Of a DNA stretch of 52,362 nucleotides, positions 33,316 through 39,811 are shown piece by piece. The stretch lies in the IMG/VR virus record IMGVR_UViG_3300028027_000073, positions 1 through 52,362 of that record; one strand, written 5' to 3'. Under the pieces are notes generated by a model that worked only from the letters and a program-made list of their open reading frames with translations, was not told the origin of the DNA and ran no database searches. The first letter of the stretch is position 1; every line of letters begins with the position of its first letter. Both the position numbers and the translations under genes were made by a program. This DNA is from a virus.

Positions 33316-34023
33316 TTATAACTCGCTTTCTTGTCCGTTTCCTTTTAGAGGATATATCATTCGTTTATAGCAGTCCCACCATTCTTGACTATAGTCTGTA
33401 TTCTGATAGTCTTTAAAGCACGGTGTGCCTAATGTGTGATGCACTAACTTAGCATCCTCGTTGTATTCGTATTCTGTTTCTAGCCAGTTCCATGTTTCAT
33501 CTAGCTTACCTACTTGTTCTTCTGGATACTTGAGCCATTCAAACCTGTGTAGGTATTTACCTGTTTGTTCTTGGACAAACTTAGGTGTTAATTGTTTATT
33601 TAGCCAATGTGAGCAGTTCCATAACATAACGCTTGACCAGTTCTTTTTAGGATAGTCTTCGTTCTTTGCACCTAAGTACTTCACAGGATGCTTTGTTGTA
33701 TAGTAATGCTTTACAACTTTAACGGCTTCGTCATTATCAAAGTTAGCTAGTATCTCTGCTATATCTGTTCTGCATATCATATCGCCATCTACGAATAGTG
33801 CGATACCTTTAAAGTTATTTAGATATGGCACTAGAAAGCGTGAATAGATAAATGCGTTACTACCGTCTGTATGTGTTTCTTTGTAGTCTTTTAAAGTGTT
33901 TAGTGCTAATGGTGTAAAACTTACCGGTATAGATGACTTCTCTATAACTGACTGGCAAAAGTTATGATAAGCAATTGGTTCTACTTTGCCATCATATCCT
34001 ACATATATATCTAGTTTTACCAC
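33316..34023 (-). CDS. GT8-like glycosyltransferase
   Basis: The protein has the DxD-containing ALFVDGDMICRTDIAEIL near residue 77, a SVMLWNC strand, and a C-terminal VHHTLGTPCF with a likely metal ligand, as in family 8-like phage transferases. GTG 34023 overlaps the preceding stop (GTGGTAA) and is preferred. It probably modifies a glycan or a virion protein. It is one of three glycosyltransferases in unit A. Confidence 0.7.
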   Translation of the reverse strand: MVKLDIYVGYDGKVEPIAYHNFCQSVIEKSSIPVSFTPLALNTLKDYKETHTDGSNAFIYSRFLVPYLNNFKGIALFVDGDMICRTDIAEILANFDNDEAVKVVKHYYTTKHPVKYLGAKNEDYPKKNWSSVMLWNCSHWLNKQLTPKFVQEQTGKYLHRFEWLKYPEEQVGKLDETWNWLETEYEYNEDAKLVHHTLGTPCFKDYQNTDYSQEWWDCYKRMIYPLKGNGQESEL

Positions 34024-34268
34024 TTTACTTTGTTTGCCCAAAAAGCGGCACTCATTTTTCCTTTAGCAATGTTCTTAGCGTGTCTTGCTTTAAATGACTT
34101 TGCTCTATCTGTATTTGTCTTGTCACCACTTACGCCTTTTTGTCCAAAGCGTATAAGTTTTTCTTGGTCACCATCTTTAGCTAAGACTGCATGTGACTTA
34201 GTAGGATGATTAGGCGTTCTCTTAGGTTTATTATAACCTGAAAATGTTTCCTTACCCTTCTTAATCAT
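34017..34268 (-). CDS. conserved basic phage protein, 83 aa
   Basis: Contains YNKPKRTPNHPTKSHAVLAK, then IRFGQKGVSGDKT and a C-terminal ARHAKNIAKGKMSAAFWANK. This family is common in short-tailed and temperate phages, usually near the terminase. The very basic composition suggests nucleic-acid binding or a virion role, but the function is unknown. It overlaps its neighbours (ATGA and GTGGTAA). Confidence 0.8.
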   Translation of the reverse strand: MIKKGKETFSGYNKPKRTPNHPTKSHAVLAKDGDQEKLIRFGQKGVSGDKTNTDRAKSFKARHAKNIAKGKMSAAFWANKVKW

Positions 34269-34420
34269 TTCTTTTTCTTAGCTGTCTTTGCTGATTGTTT
34301 AAATGCCATAGCAGTAGGTGCACCTTTAGAACCTACCTTACGCATCTTCTCACCTGAGCCAGCTTTAATTCTAGCTTTCTTGGCTGCAATGTTAGCGTAT
34401 AGACCTGGCTTATTTGCCAC
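34265..34420 (-). CDS. conserved basic phage protein, 51 aa
   Basis: GTG 34420 begins a peptide with NKPGLYANIAAKKARIKAGS followed by GEKMRKVGSKGAPTAMAFK, a well-recognised small phage family found beside the previous gene. Its stop overlaps the next ATG (ATGA). It is strongly basic; function unknown, perhaps packaged with DNA. Confidence 0.8.
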   Translation of the reverse strand: MANKPGLYANIAAKKARIKAGSGEKMRKVGSKGAPTAMAFKQSAKTAKKKK

Positions 34421-34541
34421 GTTTAGCTGCCTTTTTCATAGGCTTAGCTGCCATAGCTTTACCTGTTTTCTTTGCGTATTCTTTAGCTTCTTTTTTTCCC
34501 TTAGCATCGTAAGAGAATTTTTTCATTCCGACCATTGGCAT
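34410..34541 (-). CDS. Lys/Ala-rich basic protein, 43 aa
   Basis: The peptide FSYDAKGKKEAKEYAKKTGK is followed by an AAKPMKKAAKRGK tail, resembling short histone-like tails of small phage proteins. ATG 34541 has an AAGGAAAT site; internal ATGs at 34535 and 34526 are alternatives. It overlaps the next gene. Likely nucleic-acid binding, but not shown. Confidence 0.65.
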   Translation of the reverse strand: MPMVGMKKFSYDAKGKKEAKEYAKKTGKAMAAKPMKKAAKRGK

Positions 34542-34543
34542 AA

Positions 34544-34708
34544 TTATTTCCTTTTCTTTTTAGATATATTAGCTTCGCTGAGGGCGATTGCTATTGCTTG
34601 TTTTGGATTTGACACTTTCTTTGATGACTTACCTACATTTAAAGTTCCTGCTTTAAATTCCTTCATTACCTTGCTGACCTTTTTCATTGATTTGGTCTTT
34701 GCTTTCAT
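34544..34708 (-). CDS. DUF6496-like basic protein, 54 aa
   Basis: It contains VMKEFKAGTLNVGKSSKKV, then NPKQAIAIALSEANISKKK. This pattern (a short helix, then QAIAIALSEA and a Lys tail) is the DUF6496 family, frequent in phages and bacteria. Function unknown. It is one of four consecutive tiny basic genes upstream of the glycosyltransferase and terminase. Confidence 0.75.
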   Translation of the reverse strand: MKAKTKSMKKVSKVMKEFKAGTLNVGKSSKKVSNPKQAIAIALSEANISKKKRK

Positions 34709-34817
34709 TATCTTTCCTTAACTTGATAAATCGGTGGTCATATCTGCAATCATTACATAGACTATACTCGGTGAAGTCAAATGGTTCACCACATTGTTCG
34801 CAAATAGATAGTTTCAT
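34653..34817 (-). CDS. small zinc-ribbon protein, 54 aa
   Basis: The sequence LSICEQCGEPFDFTEYSLCNDC holds two Cys-x2-Cys pairs and so probably binds zinc. It is the first gene of the late operon. ATG 34817 immediately follows the T tract of the terminator and has no visible ribosome-binding site; the gene overlaps the next by 56 bases. It may be a late regulator, but no family was recognised. Confidence 0.5.
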   Translation of the reverse strand: MKLSICEQCGEPFDFTEYSLCNDCRYDHRFIKLRKDNESKDQINEKGQQGNEGI

Positions 34818-34819
34818 AA

Positions 34820-34860
34820 AAAGAAAAAGCCCAACCAAGGAGAGAGTATGGTCAGGCTTT
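34820..34860 (-). terminator. intrinsic terminator after the late promoter (tR'-like)
   Basis: On the minus strand, arms at 34860-34849 and 34837-34826 form 12 continuous pairs (two G-U) around an 11-base loop, followed by TTTTTCTTTTT. It lies about 50-75 bases downstream of the strong promoter at 34906-34934 and upstream of every late gene. This is the position of lambda tR', which Q must overcome. Confidence 0.8.
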
Positions 34861-34905
34861 TGTGGGATTACGTTATTAACGGACAGGAGTTGTCCAACAA
34901 ATAGC

Positions 34906-34934
34906 ATTATAGCAAACTTTGTAATTATGTGCAA
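34906..34934 (-). promoter_or_regulatory. strong late promoter (pR'-like)
   Basis: On the minus strand TTGCAC (34934-34929), a 17-base spacer and a perfect TATAAT (34911-34906) lie six bases after the stop of the Q-like gene. The transcript leader contains a GGACA/TGTCC hairpin and the CGTTA/TAACG palindrome, then the terminator. This Q gene, promoter, terminator, late genes order equals lambda. Confidence 0.8.
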
Positions 34935-34939
34935 CCACT

Positions 34940-35269
34940 TTATGCGTTTATTCGTCTTTCTGCTATTGTCAGTAAATTATCGTATGCCATGTCTAATTGC
35001 CAGTAAAAGGCTAATGGTGGTTTAGCACCTAAGTATTTAGCATAGATAGCGTCTTGTTGTCCTTGTTCTAAGCTATGTATGATAGCGTGTATAGTTCTAA
35101 TATTAGACATATCTTGGGCAGAACACATCTCTTCAAACGCTTCTGAAGTTGACTCACCACCGGATGACATACCTATGCTTTTAGAGGGGTATCCTAGTTT
35201 ATGGGTATCATGTTTCATCCATAAGCTCCAATCCTCAAGGATGGATAATAAGCGTTCCATACTAATCAT
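34940..35269 (-). CDS. Q-like late antiterminator
   Basis: The 109-aa protein matches the short lambdoid/phage-82-type antitermination Q pattern: ILEDWSLWMKHDTHKLGYPS, then SIGMSSGG and a C-terminal helical part (IIHSLEQGQQDAIYAKYLG, LLTIAERR). Q proteins load onto RNA polymerase paused just after the late promoter and let it pass terminators. Its gene ends six bases before that promoter, which strongly supports the role. The start overlaps the upstream stop. Confidence 0.75.
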   Translation of the reverse strand: MISMERLLSILEDWSLWMKHDTHKLGYPSKSIGMSSGGESTSEAFEEMCSAQDMSNIRTIHAIIHSLEQGQQDAIYAKYLGAKPPLAFYWQLDMAYDNLLTIAERRINA

Positions 35270-35612
35270 ATTGTGTTAGCGTATAAGCTACGCTTTGCCC
35301 AAATGTTTCTTGTGTAGTTCTTTGTTGAAGGTTATGTTTAGCATCATCTGCGTTATGACTGATAACACCTTTTATCTGGTCTTCTGTGAAGTTTGCTGTG
35401 TGTCCAAATATACCTTGTAGCGGATGTGGCTGTGGAATGTAATAGTGCATAAGTCTATTATCTTTATCTTTGAATGCGTGTATATCACCTTCCATCTTCA
35501 TGGTGACAAGCAAGTTTTTAATAGTATTGTAATTGCCATCTACATGTGCTGCTATATCTTTTATAGCTTTAGGCTCTGTAAGGTAAGCTAGTATTTTATT
35601 TCTGGTATTCAC
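35262..35612 (-). CDS. winged-helix DNA-binding protein
   Basis: The 116-aa product has an N-terminal winged-helix pattern (ILAYLTEPKAIKDIAAHVDG, TIKNLLVTMKMEGDIHAF) with a helix-turn-helix and a wing strand. The rest is polar. It is encoded just before Q in the leftward early operon and overlaps both neighbours. It is probably a transcription regulator, target unknown. Confidence 0.65.
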   Translation of the reverse strand: MNTRNKILAYLTEPKAIKDIAAHVDGNYNTIKNLLVTMKMEGDIHAFKDKDNRLMHYYIPQPHPLQGIFGHTANFTEDQIKGVISHNADDAKHNLQQRTTQETFGQSVAYTLTQYD

Positions 35613-35926
35613 GATACATCCTTAATTTTACAATGCCATTTTTTCTTATCGTCTTGATGCCAACCATGTACATGAATAGTCCAACCAGCTTCACGAACAT
35701 GTCCTACGTTTTCATGGTCACCTATCTTCTTTACTCTAGCTGACATATTACCTGCTGTGGTTGTTTGTACCGCTAATACTTCTTTACCTTTTAAAGCTAG
35801 TAAATCTATAAAGCCAAACAAGTCCTGTCTTATCCTTGCAAAACTATTCCAATGTTCTACTACTGCTACTGTGTATCCTTCTTCTCGTAATTTTTTAAGA
35901 CTTAACTGCGTTGGGCTAGTTGCCAT
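35609..35926 (-). CDS. PD-(D/E)XK-fold protein with altered active site
   Basis: I use ATG 35926. The 105-aa protein contains EHWNSFARIRQDLFGFIDLL followed by a strand ending VLAVQTTTAGN. The fold and the Asp match small VRR-NUC/resolvase-like nucleases, but the usual Glu-x-Lys is Gln-Thr-Thr, so catalysis is doubtful or the family differs. Common in phage nin-type regions. Confidence 0.6.
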   Translation of the reverse strand: MATSPTQLSLKKLREEGYTVAVVEHWNSFARIRQDLFGFIDLLALKGKEVLAVQTTTAGNMSARVKKIGDHENVGHVREAGWTIHVHGWHQDDKKKWHCKIKDVS

Positions 35927-36125
35927 CAAATTGACTTTCGTTAGGTTTAGATATTCCGTCTATAAATCTTTTCTCTATATCACCGGTAGACTTATTAAGT
36001 TCGTATTCATAAGCATGTGGTGATACGTCATCACTATTCTTTTTCTTTTTGAATATCTTGTCCCAGTTGTCTTGTGCTTCTTGTTCAGAAATTAACAATG
36101 GTCTTCTTCCAGAACCTTTACCCAT
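35916..36125 (-). CDS. conserved small phage protein, 69 aa
   Basis: It begins GKGSGRRPLLISEQEAQDNW, a start I recognise from many small phage proteins in the replication to Q interval; the rest is charged. Starts right after the DUF1364-like gene. Function unknown. Confidence 0.7.
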   Translation of the reverse strand: MGKGSGRRPLLISEQEAQDNWDKIFKKKKNSDDVSPHAYEYELNKSTGDIEKRFIDGISKPNESQFDGN

Positions 36126-36419
36126 TTATTTTACTCCCAAATGTCCGTTAGTAAATAACCAACCTATAGTTTTTCTATGTGCTTCTTCCCATGCTGCTAT
36201 TCTATCATGTTTATCTAGCATCTTATCATTATCTATCATGTGGTGGCATTGGTGGCATAAGAAAGCTATACGATAATCGTGTCCCTTTATACCTGTTCCC
36301 TTACCATCACGTAGTTGGTTAGAGTGTGCAGATACTACAGTTCCGTCTTGCATAGAACACATCATACATGGTGCTCCATCTGCTAGTTTAAGTAGTTTAG
36401 GATTACGATAATTCATCAT
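36126..36419 (-). CDS. DUF1364-like HNH-type nuclease
   Basis: The 97-aa product begins NYRNPKLLKLADGAPCMMC and has a later FLCHQCHHMID, giving Cys-x2-Cys and Cys-x2-Cys-His zinc sites and a His-rich core typical of DUF1364/HNH nucleases encoded with NinB. It may cut structured DNA during recombination. It overlaps ninB by 17 bases. Confidence 0.75.
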   Translation of the reverse strand: MMNYRNPKLLKLADGAPCMMCSMQDGTVVSAHSNQLRDGKGTGIKGHDYRIAFLCHQCHHMIDNDKMLDKHDRIAAWEEAHRKTIGWLFTNGHLGVK

Positions 36420-36774
36420 AGTCCCACATCCAACCTAAATTAGTTTGTGCCCAAATTTCTATTGAGTTTTGGTATTCCGTCATGTCAGATGTTGTTAGTT
36501 TTGTCGTTGACTTTATAAGCTCTACTGGCATACCTGCAATTTCTGTTTGGTATCGTAAAAACTTATATCCCATAAGCTCATGTAATTTATCTTTTTCAAT
36601 ACCTGTATGCTGAGATATGCTTGTATATAATTGCCATAGTCTTTCATTTTGCTCATGACTTCTGTTTAATTTAGCATCTGATACTGTTACTCTCCAACGC
36701 TTAGTAAAGTCAAGACTTTTTAACTTCTCTACAAACATTGGTAAATTGTCTTTTGTTAAACTCCACTTCAACAT
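36403..36774 (-). CDS. ninB: NinB recombination protein
   Basis: The product carries the NinB signature: WRVTVSDAKLNRSHEQNERL followed by WQLYTSISQHTG, DKLHELMGYKFL and late SIEIWAQTNLG. NinB binds single-stranded DNA and assists phage recombination in lambda. ATG 36774 with a GGAT-type site is chosen; the frame stays open to 36810. Confidence 0.85.
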   Translation of the reverse strand: MLKWSLTKDNLPMFVEKLKSLDFTKRWRVTVSDAKLNRSHEQNERLWQLYTSISQHTGIEKDKLHELMGYKFLRYQTEIAGMPVELIKSTTKLTTSDMTEYQNSIEIWAQTNLGWMWDYDELS

Positions 36775-36892
36775 TATTATATCCTTTACTTTTAAATGTT
36801 CTTCCATCAATCAAAGTAGCTTTATATACCATATCCTTATCCCATTTAGCTACAGCCTTAATAAATTTATTAGCATCATTTTCATCACTCAT
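36710..36892 (-). CDS. hypothetical protein, 60 aa
   Basis: ATG 36892 overlaps the helicase stop by four bases (ATGA), the usual coupling in this operon. The protein is charged (FIKAVAKWDKDMVYKATLID) and ends in a basic tail that overlaps the ninB start by 65 bases in another frame. Function unknown; reality is likely from the coupling. Confidence 0.5.
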   Translation of the reverse strand: MSDENDANKFIKAVAKWDKDMVYKATLIDGRTFKSKGYNNVEVEFNKRQFTNVCREVKKS

Positions 36893-37806
36893 CTTGGTGG
36901 ACTCTCGTTATATCGTAAACCTTTTTGGTCAAACCAAAAGTTAAATGAACCTTCCCATTGTGCATTACGCTGCTTCTGAACAAAGACTTTACAATCAGGA
37001 ATAATCTTTAACTCAGCTTCAGAAGTCTTACCTTCTTCTATTAATCTTTCTTTAGACCTATTACGCCATACACAAATAATATTATCACATAAGTTACGAA
37101 TATGCGAACTTCCCATAATGTTTGTAGCATCTGGTATCTCTTCTTCTGACTTCATTTTTCTTGTATGTGCAACTAAAAAAACTGCAATGTTAAGGTCTCT
37201 AACAGTTACAGCTAATTTATCTACAAACATTTTTTGAGCCTCTAAAGACTCTTCAGATATATCTGACATTTTCATAAGGCTATCTATAACAAATACTTCT
37301 ACTCCTAAAATATGTTTGCCATAGTAAAGCGTAGCTATCATATCCTGTGATGTAGTTTGTTGGTGCTGGTCGTAAATATATAACTTGTCTTTTGCACGTT
37401 CACAAAACTTGCGTATGTAATCGTCTGTAGGCTCTGGTGAACCTAATGCTTGGGTACATAGTCTCGCCAAAGATAATACCGGACGCATTTCTAGGCTTGC
37501 CAGTAGACATTTAGTGCCTTGCTTCATCATAGATAATATCACTTGTGACAACCAGAGGCTCTTCCCATGACCTGAGACGCCCGTTAAAATATTTAGCTCA
37601 TTCCTAACACGGAACTTATCTTCCGTCTTAACCCAGCCAAGCGATTTGCCACTATGAATTTCCTCACCAAAATACTTGACCAAGTCATCAGCAAATATAT
37701 CCGTACTCTTAACTTTAAACTCTGCATGTCCATACCCCTCATTATAAAATTCTTGAACTGTTGATTGGCTAACTGTTAGTTTATCTATTACTTCACCTAT
37801 GTTCAC
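36889..37806 (-). CDS. DnaB-like replicative helicase
   Basis: Walker A TGVSGHGKS (about residues 75-83), SLEM after the next strand, Walker B VEVFVIDSLMKMS, a sensor segment VFLVAHTRK and NIMGSSHIRNLCDNIICVWRN fit the RecA-like DnaB/Twinkle helicase core. At 305 aa it lacks a full N-terminal domain. GTG 37806 overlaps the stop of the initiator (TAGTG). It would unwind DNA at the phage origin, loaded by the O-like protein. Confidence 0.82.
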   Translation of the reverse strand: MNIGEVIDKLTVSQSTVQEFYNEGYGHAEFKVKSTDIFADDLVKYFGEEIHSGKSLGWVKTEDKFRVRNELNILTGVSGHGKSLWLSQVILSMMKQGTKCLLASLEMRPVLSLARLCTQALGSPEPTDDYIRKFCERAKDKLYIYDQHQQTTSQDMIATLYYGKHILGVEVFVIDSLMKMSDISEESLEAQKMFVDKLAVTVRDLNIAVFLVAHTRKMKSEEEIPDATNIMGSSHIRNLCDNIICVWRNRSKERLIEEGKTSEAELKIIPDCKVFVQKQRNAQWEGSFNFWFDQKGLRYNESPPR

Positions 37807-38423
37807 TAAATGCCACCTTCCCAAACCTTACGAACTTGTTGAACATCCCCGTCGTTCCATCTCTCCTGATTAAGAAGCGTTAAAGGGGCTGGCGAGAAAC
37901 CATCTCTCCATGATTGAGTATCTTTCATCTTCTTTACATACCCTATCACTTCATCTGCTATACCGTCAAGATTTTTATTAGCCCATCTTTCCATACATGT
38001 TTTCTTGTTGACTTTACGAACATTAGGATAACTTTCCCAAAATTCTTCAAACCTATTGGTCGTTTTAACGACATATATATCTTCTCTTATCTTCTCTTCT
38101 CTTCTCTTCTCTATCCTAACAGTCTCATAGTTTTCTACTAGTAATCCTCTAGTAAATAGTTCTTTTACTATTTTTTCAACAAAATCAATAGGATAATGAA
38201 GTCTAAAAGCTATTTCAAAGTTGTCAGGTAACACACCATCACTTTCAGAACCAAGACACCACAACTCTACTAAAACAGCTTTTTGTTCAAAAGATAGTCT
38301 ATGAATTTCAATGTTGTTTATGTAATCCGTACCATAAAATTTAAACCACGTCATCTTTTTTTGATAACGTGGGTTCTTAGGATTGTAGAGATTAAACTTT
38401 TCCCAGTTCTTAATCTTGTACAT
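37806..38423 (-). CDS. O-like replication initiator / helicase loader
   Basis: The 205-aa product has an N-terminal winged helix (LSFEQKAVLVELWCLGSESD then NFEIAFRLHYPIDFVEKIV) like phage replication initiators, a charged RREEKIRED linker, and a C-terminal domain with FEEFWESYPNVRKVNKKTC ending with SPAPLTLLNQERWND. That part is common in replication proteins of this type. ATG 38423 follows a GAGG site. Its gene contains a repeat that may be the origin. Confidence 0.78.
   Translation of the reverse strand: MYKIKNWEKFNLYNPKNPRYQKKMTWFKFYGTDYINNIEIHRLSFEQKAVLVELWCLGSESDGVLPDNFEIAFRLHYPIDFVEKIVKELFTRGLLVENYETVRIEKRREEKIREDIYVVKTTNRFEEFWESYPNVRKVNKKTCMERWANKNLDGIADEVIGYVKKMKDTQSWRDGFSPAPLTLLNQERWNDGDVQQVRKVWEGGI
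38059..38112. other. candidate replication origin inside the initiator gene
   Basis: A perfect palindrome GTCGTT-TT-AACGAC at 38059-38072 adjoins an ATATATAT stretch and a run of 5-bp TCTTC-type direct repeats (38081-38112; purine-rich on the coding strand). In lambda the origin lies within O as iterons next to AT-rich DNA. The similarity of layout is suggestive only. Confidence 0.35.
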
Positions 38424-38577
38424 TAGTTGCCTCATTTCCAATCTTTAAACCTTTTTTAAGTATAACTCTTATAAAGCCATACTCTCTCTCATTTAATTCA
38501 AATCCTCCATCATTTAATTTACCTTCAGCCACTCCAAATATTGCATGAATAGCTACTAATGCGTCTCTTTCTGTCAT
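38410..38577 (-). CDS. hypothetical first gene of the leftward early operon, 55 aa
   Basis: ATG 38577 has a strong AGGAGAG site. The protein is small with ALVAIHAIFGVAEGKLNDGG followed by ELNEREYGFIRVILKKGL. It overlaps the initiator gene by 14 bases. Function unknown; position is like that of early regulators. Confidence 0.65.
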   Translation of the reverse strand: MTERDALVAIHAIFGVAEGKLNDGGFELNEREYGFIRVILKKGLKIGNEATNVQD

Positions 38578-38609
38578 AATGCTCTCCTGTTGGTTAATAA
38601 TGCCAAAAA

Positions 38610-38638
38610 AGATTAACATAAGTAATTCTAGTTGTAAA
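38610..38638 (-). promoter_or_regulatory. leftward early promoter (PL-like), unit A/B border
   Basis: On the minus strand TTTACA (38638-38633), a 17-base spacer and TAATCT (38615-38610) align with the better leftward promoter at 64-36, including the ATGTTAAT block before the -10. The -10 is weak. Confidence 0.45.
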
Positions 38639-38660
38639 CTAATTATTTGCTAGAAAATAC

Positions 38661-38689
38661 TTGACAGGTGTTTTTTATGAGTTTAGAGT
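38661..38689 (+). promoter_or_regulatory. rightward early promoter (PR-like), unit B
   Basis: TTGACA at 38661-38666, a 17-base spacer and TAGAGT at 38684-38689, 27 bases before ATG 38716. It corresponds to the promoter at 108-136. It should drive unit B genes to 42888. Confidence 0.65.
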
Positions 38690-38715
38690 TCAATTGTCAA
38701 CTTTAGGAGAGACAC

Positions 38716-38811
38716 ATGAAAATTTCAACAATGATAGCAGTAGCAGTACTATTTTGGGTTTATGTAGCTTCATGCCTTTGGGTTATGGGCAAATTAGCGG
38801 GAGCAATATAA
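38716..38811 (+). CDS. membrane peptide, 31 aa
   Basis: ATG 38716 has an AGGAGAG site. Almost the whole peptide is one hydrophobic segment (MIAVAVLFWVYVASCLWVM). Its stop overlaps the next start (TAATG). It takes the slot of the 43-aa membrane peptide of unit A without sequence likeness. Function unknown. Confidence 0.6.
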   Translation: MKISTMIAVAVLFWVYVASCLWVMGKLAGAI

Positions 38812-38921
38812 TGGAAAGACATTTAGACCCAGACGCTTATTTAGATGAAATGGATAGACTTGACAGATTGGAAGAAGAAGCCCAATATAAACTTGAGCAA
38901 CAGGAGAAACATGATGACTAA
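38811..38921 (+). CDS. acidic helical peptide, 36 aa
   Basis: Translationally coupled to the previous gene (TAATG). It is highly charged (LDEMDRLDRLEEEAQYKLEQ) and probably a single helix or coiled coil. No counterpart in unit A. It may pair with the flanking membrane peptides. Confidence 0.5.
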   Translation: MERHLDPDAYLDEMDRLDRLEEEAQYKLEQQEKHDD

Positions 38922-39114
38922 TTGGGGATGGGATAAAGATAGACATAATACCTGGTATAACCAATGGCATTATAAAACACCTAGAAGTTATCGTGAAAGA
39001 TATGGTGTTGACTATAAACATGACGATACAGAGCATGAAGAACATATAACAACAAATATCTTGACTGTCATATTAGTTTTAATTATAGTGGGGATGTTAT
39101 GTCTACAGAACTAA
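38914..39114 (+). CDS. tail-anchored small protein, 66 aa
   Basis: An AGGAG site at 38902-38906 favours ATG 38914 (ATG 38911 is possible). The N-terminal 45 residues are polar and rich in Trp, Tyr, His and Asp (WYNQWHYKTPRSYRERYG), followed by a C-terminal membrane segment (ILTVILVLIIVGMLCL). No counterpart in unit A; function unknown. Confidence 0.6.
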   Translation: MTNWGWDKDRHNTWYNQWHYKTPRSYRERYGVDYKHDDTEHEEHITTNILTVILVLIIVGMLCLQN

Positions 39115-39272
39115 AACCTATATCTGAAATACTAGAAGATGTTTGGAAGGAATTAAAAGAACTTAACGATAGATTTGACGAAAGGGAGAGAGCAAATGGA
39201 AGACCAATTTTACCAGGAAGTGATGCAGGAATTGCACGAGATGGAAACCAAACAACAGGAGAGAATAAATGA
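39099..39272 (+). CDS. hypothetical early protein, 57 aa
   Basis: ATG 39099 lies in the end of the previous gene; the stop overlaps the ERF start. The charged helix ISEILEDVWKELKELNDRFD corresponds to that of 277-474 in unit A. Function unknown. Confidence 0.55.
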   Translation: MSTELKPISEILEDVWKELKELNDRFDERERANGRPILPGSDAGIARDGNQTTGENK

Positions 39273-39282
39273 GCATTCATAA
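39196..39282 (+). CDS. possible overlapping peptide, 28 aa
   Basis: A GGGAGAG site precedes ATG 39196. The peptide (DQFYQEVMQELHEMETKQQE in its core) lies in a second frame across the previous gene and into erf. In unit A the frame upstream of erf gives a similar stretch (EQHQKEVLETLH), fused in frame with erf. Weak but repeated. Confidence 0.25.
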   Translation: MEDQFYQEVMQELHEMETKQQERINEHS

Positions 39283-39811
39283 AAAATTAATGCAAGCAAG
39301 ATTAAAGTTGCAAACAACAGACCTTAAAAAGTCTGGTCATAATAAATTTGCAGGATATAAGTATTTTGAGTTAGGTGATTTTTTACCTACTATTCAAGAA
39401 ATTTCTAATGAGGTGGGTATCTGTGGCACAGTAACATTTTATACAGATATAGCAATTCTTACTATTACAGACATGGATGATGCTACACAGTTTATTGAGT
39501 TTAAATGTCCTATGTCTTCAGCAGCTTTAAAAGGTTGCCATGATGTGCAAAACTTAGGTGCAGTTCAAACATACCTTCGTAGGTATTTATGGACTAATGC
39601 GTTTGAGATAGTAGAACATGACGCAATTGATGCTGCTAAACCTATAGAACCAGAAGAAGTTGAAATGACTGAGTCTCAATTAAGTAAATTTAAAACACAA
39701 TTAGAAGAAGCATTAAAAGAAGGTAAGCTAAAAGAAGCATTCTTTAAACTACCAGAAAATGTTAAAACTCAATTACGGGATTATGCTAATGAACTTAAGA
39801 AGTCTGCATGA
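39269..39811 (+). CDS. erf: ERF-family single-strand annealing protein
   Basis: The 180-aa product is nearly identical to the unit A ERF over its first 125 residues and then has a C-terminal extension of about 55 residues with two helices (QLSKFKTQLEEALKEGKLKE; VKTQLRDYANELKK). Such tails often mediate partner contacts. The partner exonuclease is a different one from that in unit A, so the tail may match it. Overlaps the exonuclease start by four bases. Confidence 0.87.
   Translation: MSIHKKLMQARLKLQTTDLKKSGHNKFAGYKYFELGDFLPTIQEISNEVGICGTVTFYTDIAILTITDMDDATQFIEFKCPMSSAALKGCHDVQNLGAVQTYLRRYLWTNAFEIVEHDAIDAAKPIEPEEVEMTESQLSKFKTQLEEALKEGKLKEAFFKLPENVKTQLRDYANELKKSA

Noticed and set aside
1-38640. 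Terminal direct repeat joining the two units
   Set aside because: The borders near 1 and 38,640 share promoter layout but no long identical sequence, so they are not the two copies of a terminal repeat.
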